From the NCBI RefSeq assembly GCF_050436995.1, contig NC_134755.1, positions 1,675,001 through 1,739,000 on the forward strand: a stretch of DNA of 64,000 nucleotides. Direction: 5' to 3'. The notes under the pieces are model-generated. The model was not told the DNA's origin. It made no database searches and saw nothing but the letters and a program-made list of their open reading frames with translations. This document shows positions 57,263 to 64,000 of this stretch, in pieces. Positions within the stretch are counted from its first letter, which is position 1; the number at the start of each line of letters is the position of its first letter. The position numbers and the translations under genes were made by a program. This stretch comes from Anticarsia gemmatalis. Lineage: Eukaryota; Arthropoda; Insecta; Lepidoptera; Erebidae.

Positions 57263-59489
57263 CATATAACTTTATCACTAGGCTGATTTTTATAAATGAA
57301 AAATAAATAAATTGTTGTATTCTGAACTGTCTGTAAGTTTAGGTTAATAACCTTTGTGATAAAATGCCAAATTGTTAACTCAAATTGCATCCACACATTT
57401 TCTCTATCCCTAGAGTCGGAAATTGCAATTTCAAAACAAAATATCATCAACAAAACAATCTTCAAGGTAACGTTTTAAAAAATAATCACAAAATCAATCG
57501 AGTTTCGTGTTCATATTCCCAACGGTGACTATTACAGTCCTTTCCCTATGTTAGAGCCTTTCCAGACGGTTGTTGCGGTTTCCCGTGCCTCGCTTTGACA
57601 AGGTGCAATGGGTTGATTTGTGATTCGCTGAGGTTGGTAAAAATGTAGGGCTGAAATCTGACGCTACAAGTTCAAGATATCAATTTACGGGTGATTTTTT
57701 ACGAGGGAGATTGTCAAAATGAATAATTTTATAATTTTAATTATCCTATGATACAGCACAAAATTTGATCTTCCTGAAATATTTATATAAGTAGAAGATT
57801 AACCAATTTTGATCATACTTAATTAACTCGTATAGGCGTCATGTAAAATACTGTTTAAATATAGTGTTCATATTATACTAACGTTATTGTATTGTAAAGC
57901 ACATATTTCGTCTCGAGAAGAGACAAAGGATTGAATGCACTAATCACGTTTCTTCATGTATGGTAGAATAACAAAAAAACATTTTGAAAATCGCTGCGAT
58001 TTCACTCTATCATCTGGTATCTCTCTAACATCGTGGGTATATCGACTCGCTAGGTTTCAATACATTGGATAACAATAGCAACTCTCGAGTGTTCGCACGT
58101 TAAACTTTAATCTGTTAATCTATATGGTGATATGAACGATCTTGTTACTTTACTAAGGGTGGATAGTTTTTAGTTCTGATATTGCTTTGTGTGAGCTACC
58201 AATTGTATTTGTGTAGAGGGATCTTGATTGGTCTTTAATTGATAGAGTAAAAATATTGTAGTTGTAATTTACTTGACAAAAAGATTGGAACTTTTTCAGT
58301 TGTTTTTTTATTCTCTTCCTTGATTAAGTTTTTATTTAAGATTGATTGATTAAGTAACTTGATTAAGTAATTGATTTAAGTTTTTTTTTGTAAATTCATA
58401 TTGATATTTTTAATGGTCGATTTCTTACATGATTCTCGAATTTTAGTAAAGCATAATCTGTAATAACTCATCTCGACCGTTGTGCAAACTTGTATTGCTG
58501 TAATAAAAATACATTTAAAGCTAGAAACCCATAGCGAAAGGCATACCTTTCAAGGTGATAATAACATTAAACCAATGAACGATCTAATTACAGTTAAGAA
58601 TTAACATTCTGGTAAATAGTCGTTTGAAAAAATGAATATTTCACAGATTATTATTATTAACACATTCGAGGACTAGAAATGTACTATCGAACCAACTGAT
58701 TCATGACCCATTTTGCCGATAATTTGCTTGACACCGTCAAAACAGTAAGAATTTCGTCTCTATCGTCAAAGTTGCACTTAGGACATTTTAAACATGCATA
58801 CGACTGTGTTATGATGTATCTACGACTACATACAACTTTGACCTTTGTTTTTACAGTGCGTAGATACGTTTTCGATAAATCACACTTAATTTGAATGTAG
58901 AATGTAAATAGTCTAAACTCTTTTCACTACGAAAAAACCTATTTGTGTCAAATATCAAATAGCACGTCATTTAGAAATCTGTGAAACGATTAGGGTAACC
59001 ATTACAGTCATTGCCCATCATACAGTGATTGCCAATGTTAAGGAATAATACTTTTATTTTAATTTCTAAAGTAACCAGTTCAAATTAATTGCGATATATG
59101 TCATTTTTAGAATATTGGTAACATTTTTAATTTATAGAACTCATGTCCGACGTTTGTGCGACAGGCGTGTAGTTCGAAAAGAAAAAGTAAAAGTTTGTTG
59201 CAATATTTGTTAAGGATAACACATTTGAATTAACAGTATTCGCTAGTATTTATGGTTTTTAAGTGTTTTATATTGAATTAGTATAAAGTTATTGAAACAA
59301 AGGACTGATGTTCTTTTAGAAAGAATATTTAAGTTGCGTTTATAATAGAGTTTATGTCAATGTTTTACTAAAAAAAGACACTATTGACCAAAATTGTGTA
59401 TTAATTCCTTAACCGGGTAATAACTATGCTGGTTACCCTATATTATTTAATTTTTATAGTTACATTATTTCCTATAATGGCCGAATAAA
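57263..59489. other. No gene seen
   Basis: Unassigned AT-rich DNA. An inverted 'gtcaaagttg' pair sits around 58766 and 58836 within an otherwise featureless stretch. Confidence 0.45.
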
Positions 59490-59565
59490 CCATGCCCTGA
59501 GTGGGTATCGAACCCACTCCTGACGCGTCGCAGTCGTAACATCAACCCACTACGCCACGGAGCCT
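59490..59565 (-). mobile_element. tRNA-like SINE head or tRNA relic
   Basis: On the minus strand GGCTCCGTGGCGTAGTGGG (A-box TGGCGTAGTGGG) is followed by GTGGGTTCGATACCCAC, a good B-box in a perfect T-arm-like stem. The acceptor ends GGCTCCG and the downstream DNA do not pair, and an AT-rich body follows. It is a SINE head rather than a functional tRNA. Confidence 0.5.
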
Positions 59566-61308
59566 GTTGAAAACGGTAGCAAAGCATTATTGTATTGGCG
59601 CACAAAGATTTGTCGCAATAATGACAGATAACAAATTCATTACCAAGGAAACGAAAGGTTCAAGCCAATTTCGACCTACGCGTATATAGACGCGTTTTAG
59701 AAAATGAGCACATGGTGGGTCATGATTCAGTTTGTTCGATAGTACATATAACATAGGACTATAAAATAGGACAGTCTTCCATAAAACCTATCGTATACTC
59801 CCATTACAGATTAGTTTAGAAGCGTTTAATATCTCCATCGTTTGAGTAGAAAGTTCATTGCTAAGTTTAAAGATAGCGATGCTGTAAATCTTACTGTTTT
59901 ATTGTTGCTGATTTGTTACACTGTGGCCGTTTTAACTGGAGATTCAGTTGTTTAGATTGTTTTAATTGCTTTACGGATTTCTTTCAGTATTTTCAAATGG
60001 GTTTTCTTAAAGAATAAAATAGTTTTTTTTTACTTCAGTGATACTGGATTGCAGTAGAAAACAGGTTGATTAAAAAATATTAAGTGGTTAGAGAATTTTG
60101 GCTTGAGTTTCTCAATTTTTCTTTCTATGTCGTTTGTTGGTGATTCTAGAGTCAAAAACTCAAAGGTCAATAATAAAATTGGCCAATTAAGATAAGAATC
60201 AGAACTCATTTATTTCCAAATAATTGAAGTGTTACTACACAAACAGTACTAATTTGACAAAAACAATCACACAAACTTCTTAAACAACTCTTCACTAGAA
60301 GAAAACTCGAAGAAATTAAACCCACCAATAAAACGAGAGACACAAACTTCAGTGGCTTGTTCAATATTTTTCAAATATGACAGAAAGCAGTGTCCAGGCC
60401 GAAGTTTCCAACTTATCAGGCTCAATCAATAGTTATTGAGAAGTTCCGCTATGTGTTCCCAGTTGCATTCACTATGATGTACCGGCTCTGGAGAAAATAA
60501 AACTTATTTGTGACTGGCTTGAGTTGGATACTTGCGGGAGGAAAATAAAAGGGGACGTGTTTAGTGACGTGTTTGAGAAGTGTAAAGTGAGAAATCGCAG
60601 ATGTTTTACTTTGGTAAATTATTATTGATGTTAGTGAAACATATCATTATGTTGCTTTAGATTGTTTTCTTTCGAATTTGGCGGCTAGAAAAAAATGTAT
60701 TTCGTTGGCTTGATGTCTTTGGCATTTTATTATGTTTTGTGTCGCCCAACATTATTATATTACCTTAGTTTAAGATATACTTTTACAATCTCTGTAGCGC
60801 AATAAAGTTTAGAGTAGTGGTTACTACGTTCATATATGCGTAGAAAGGTGCAAGCGGAAAAAAGTTGTGGGTTCTGTTAGGGCATGACCAATGAGATTTT
60901 TATAGGCGTCACATTTGGGAGGATATAAAGAACATTCGAAAATGAATTGTTATAACTAAAACGCGGGAGGCATAACCAAAACACTTTGAAGATTATAATT
61001 AATAAAAAAAAACAAATACAAAAAACTTTAACATAAACACAATTACTATGAATCATGTTATACAGCCTTGTTTTCAACAAGCCCCCTCTAAATGCGAATA
61101 GTTGATTTGAAACGGCCCAACTCTAACCGTTAGTCGAGTAAACAAATAAACGAATAATCGTTGAAATCGATTCGGAATGTTTATTGGACAAGTTAGTCGA
61201 TTATTTTCTTTGTGCTTAAGTGGATGTGATGGTGGATGTCTGGTTTGATGATTATGTTACGTTTTGAAAGTTTGGCTTGGATATTTATAACTGTCAAAAT
61301 TATTGGTT
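59566..61308. other. No gene seen
   Basis: Unassigned AT-rich DNA with no recognised repeats. Confidence 0.5.
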
Positions 61309-61311
61309 CAG

Positions 61312-61477
61312 TAACACGATTCTGTGGGTACTGTCGAGTATCGAAAGTTTGACATTTAGAATGTACTGCCAAAATAATTCCGACGACGCCCGCCAGAGGC
61401 GCTCATCAAATTTTCATACAAAATTTCTCGAGGACAAGCCGGTTGTCGGTAGTCGATAGTAGTGGTCTATCGAGCTA
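61312..61477 (-). mobile_element. CWG-type MITE
   Basis: 166 bp, flanked by CAG (61309-61311 and 61478-61480). The left terminus is TAACACGATTCTG; the right terminus, reverse complemented, is TAGCTCGATAGACCACTACT. The interior has 'gacatttagaatgtactgcc' and 'ggcgctcatcaaattttcat', the reverse orientation of the 32408-32588 copy. The core palindrome is mutated here. Confidence 0.75.
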
Positions 61478-61480
61478 CAG

Positions 61481-61939
61481 CTATCCTGGTAAAGCGTTGA
61501 TAGCCAAGTTTATATAAATATAAGCATTTGCACACTACATTTATTTTCCAAGTCATCACACAAATGATTTTACTTTAAAAAAAATTGTTCTATTTAATCA
61601 ACCAAAATTGCAAGCAGATGGTTTATGATAGGAATAAAATTTATAAGGTTAATATTTAAACATAACTAGAAAATTTGAGTAACGACTAGTAATGTTAGTA
61701 AAATAAAAGAAGAAACCAAATGAATGACATGAGGAAATTCCCAAATTGAAAGTCGTATAAGAAGAAAATTGGTTTTACAGAAAACCAATAAGTATTACAC
61801 AGAAGAAATAAACCTGAATACCAAATTACTGCAGCAAGAAATTCTTGTTCAACCTCATAATAGTTCCGAAAGTTCACAGGTCAATAACCTCAAAATATTT
61901 AACCCATTTCATTCCTTCGAATTTCAGTACTAGGAACTT
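61481..61939. other. No feature seen
   Basis: AT-rich spacer. Confidence 0.45.
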
Positions 61940-62141
61940 GACGGCCTCCGTAGTGCAGTGATTAAGGTGTTCGCCATGCCTCTATCATTGCGCCGGGTGG
62001 TTGTGGGCTCGATTCCCATTAGGAATAATTATTTGTGAGATCCATGAATAGTTGTTGTTCTTTGTGTCCGTTGTTTGTATGTTTTTAAAAGACCTGTGAC
62101 ACAGTAGCAATTCTTATAGCGTGAGTTGTCTTTAAAAAAAC
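61940..62141 (+). mobile_element. tRNA-derived SINE, full length
   Basis: The head GACGGCCTCCGTAGTGCAG + TGATTAAGG (A-box) and GTGGGCTCGATTCCCATT (B-box) is followed by the body 'agatccatgaatagttgttg', 'gtccgttgtttgtatg', 'cctgtgacacagtagcaatt' and 'gtgagttgtctttaaaaaaa'. A 3' fragment of the same SINE is at 13512-13584. It differs from the SINE at 3704-3851. Confidence 0.65.
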
Positions 62142-64000
62142 GATTGAATCCATCAATTATATTTTTACAGTTATAGTACTACTTATTTTATTCATCAAGT
62201 AAACTTCGTACGAGTGTTGAGTACCTCTCATCCTTTGCCCTCTTAGAAGGGGAGGTCTATAGTATATGGGAATTGTTACGATTGCGATTTATTTAGACGT
62301 TTTATTATGTAAGTGAAGGTATTCGTTTAGTTTTCTTTTCTTTTTTGTAGAAATATGAGTTGTAAGAGTTAAGAATTGCTCACGTGTTAAACTCTTGTTT
62401 GAGAATATTAAATTATAATATAACATTATTAAACAACGAGCTGTACTCTATTAGGATAAATGAAAAATTCAAGAAAATTAAGAGAAGTTCTGAACGTTAA
62501 ATCAGTTAAAAAAAAAGACTTTTCCTTTTAATTAACTGTGCTTGTATGGAAAGGTTAAGCATTAAACTCAGTAATTTCATTATATTTAGGCTCTAAGGCT
62601 ACTCTTACTAAGGTCAAAGTCCAGCAACTTAGTAGACCCTTATGTGTAGGATGCTGTTGCTGGGCTGGTGACAAAACCGTAGACTTATGCAGCAGACGAT
62701 TGCATGTTTGTTACGGCTCTTTTTATCTACTTCTAATTTTATATTGCTTTTTATTGAAAATAACAGCTACTGTCCAAAACAAGCTAGAACGTTGAACTAC
62801 TGAAAGACAGGCCGATAATGAAGCGCACGGGTATTGAGTCATAAAAGTTTTATCACCTCCAAACAATGCGGAACGGTACGCTCAGCTATTTTTGTACTGA
62901 GGAATAAATGAAAAGGTTTTGTTGCTTTCTGAAGGTTAGAGGTTAGAAGAAAGTTGTTATGAATTTAAGTTTTCTTATTAGTTGAAAAGAAATGAATTTG
63001 ATTTGTGATATTTTAAAACGATAAGAACAAAAGCCAAAGCCTGTAGATACAAGGCAATGAGAGACACATAATGTATCCAAATAATAAATCGCGGTTTAAG
63101 CGTTATTATTTTTGAAACAGAAAGTCCTTGATAGTCTTTTGTTCTTTATCTGTATAAATTTGTTATTTTCACTGAAGAACAAATTATTGAAATTAAAATA
63201 ACCACTAAAAGCCAACTTCTGATAGTATGTATGTATCTCCTATTACCTCCATAATCCATATCATAATACGATGTACATTATCGATATGAAATTATTGTTC
63301 TTCCCGTCTACTTTTAAAACACAAAAACATTCGAATAATAATAATCGAGAACTATCAAGTTCACAACTCATTCGCCAGTCTAGTTTGGAACTTGTCAAAA
63401 TAACAAAGAACTAATGAAAAGAGCGGTATCGAGTGTCAACAGAGCGTATCGATAATCGATAATATCTATAGTACTCGAGTGGCTCTCGAACGAGAAAAAT
63501 ATCGTTTGTGGCGAGTTCCTTGTTCGTAGTTTGAAGTGTCAATCGGTACTTATTACGTAAGGATATGAGAAGTTTTGGCAGTATGTGTTTGTTTTTCAGG
63601 AATAATAGCATGAAAGATAAAGTTTTCATGTAATGGTCGTGTGGTTAAATGTGTTATTTTAAACTATTGTTAGGCTTTATTATGGAGCAGAAAGCGTAGC
63701 AAATATCATTTAGAAATCATATCCTATAAAACTTAATAATGTTTATATAACTTGACATGACAAGCAAACGATATCTACTTAGAGCATTCAGAAGTTAACG
63801 GTAACATATTATAGAAATAAAGAATTAAGTACAGTGACATAGCTCGCCAGAGTAAGAAGGATAATGCAAAAGATTGTTTTGTAAACCAGTTACCCATATT
63901 ATAGAGATAGACATATATTTATTGCATCATAAAAACTGTGTACAGAAGTTGTTACAATATAATAATAGTTTCAACAGTTACCCGTTTCGGGAGTAGCAAA
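62142..64000. other. No gene seen
   Basis: Unassigned AT-rich DNA to the end of the window; no recognised repeat or convincing open frame. Confidence 0.5.

Noticed and set aside
59490..59565. Functional tRNA gene
   Set aside because: A- and B-box are present but the acceptor stem does not pair and an AT-rich body follows; it reads as a SINE head.

Overview
The window is AT-rich, non-coding moth DNA, almost certainly lepidopteran and probably noctuoid-like. The evidence is the repeat content: TC...CTAG Helitrons, a tRNA-headed SINE with the 'gatgacttttcggagtt' body, a mariner-derived MITE, LINE 3' ends and 5S-rRNA-like SINEs. There is no bacterial or viral gene organisation and no CRISPR array. 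Only one cellular gene can be supported. It is a small two-exon gene on the minus strand (54667 to 53607) encoding a 187-residue secreted protein that I do not recognise. It has a TATA-like promoter, canonical splice sites and a poly(A) signal, and a tandemly duplicated module of about 205 bp begins about 20 bp upstream of the TATA-like box.

Layout. 0-3.7 kb: 5'-truncated LINE with reverse-transcriptase C-terminus, 3' hairpin and (TAAA)n tail, then unassigned DNA. 3.7-7.3 kb: SINE, TTA-flanked MITE, CWG-flanked MITE, an unclassified long-TIR element and two Helitrons in inverted orientation. 10-18 kb: SINE pieces, a clean LINE insertion with target-site duplication (16726-17405) and a third Helitron. 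20-25.9 kb: a self-nested MITE pair, two 5S-like SINEs of different subfamilies and LINE/SINE debris. 28-36.5 kb: fourth Helitron, more CWG MITEs including a second self-nested pair, two more 5S-like SINEs and a second TTA/TAA-flanked element. 39-47 kb: a compound fold-back element with three consecutive GC- or T-rich hairpins (40604-40988), LINE C-terminal debris and several perfect hairpins. 48.5 kb: a Helitron of a second family. 52.5-55.2 kb: mariner inserted into a CWG MITE, then the secreted-protein gene and its duplicated upstream DNA. 55-64 kb: sparse repeats and two more tRNA-headed SINE copies.

The best candidates for something undescribed are: (1) the CWG-TSD MITE family, about ten copies here, which twice inserted into the same internal palindrome of its own copies; (2) the 40604-40988 element; (3) the secreted gene with a duplicated upstream module; and (4) two subfamilies of 5S-rRNA-like SINEs in one locus. 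I see no operon-like or multi-gene system. The long gaps look intergenic or intronic. All family assignments are from reading the sequence; no database search was possible.
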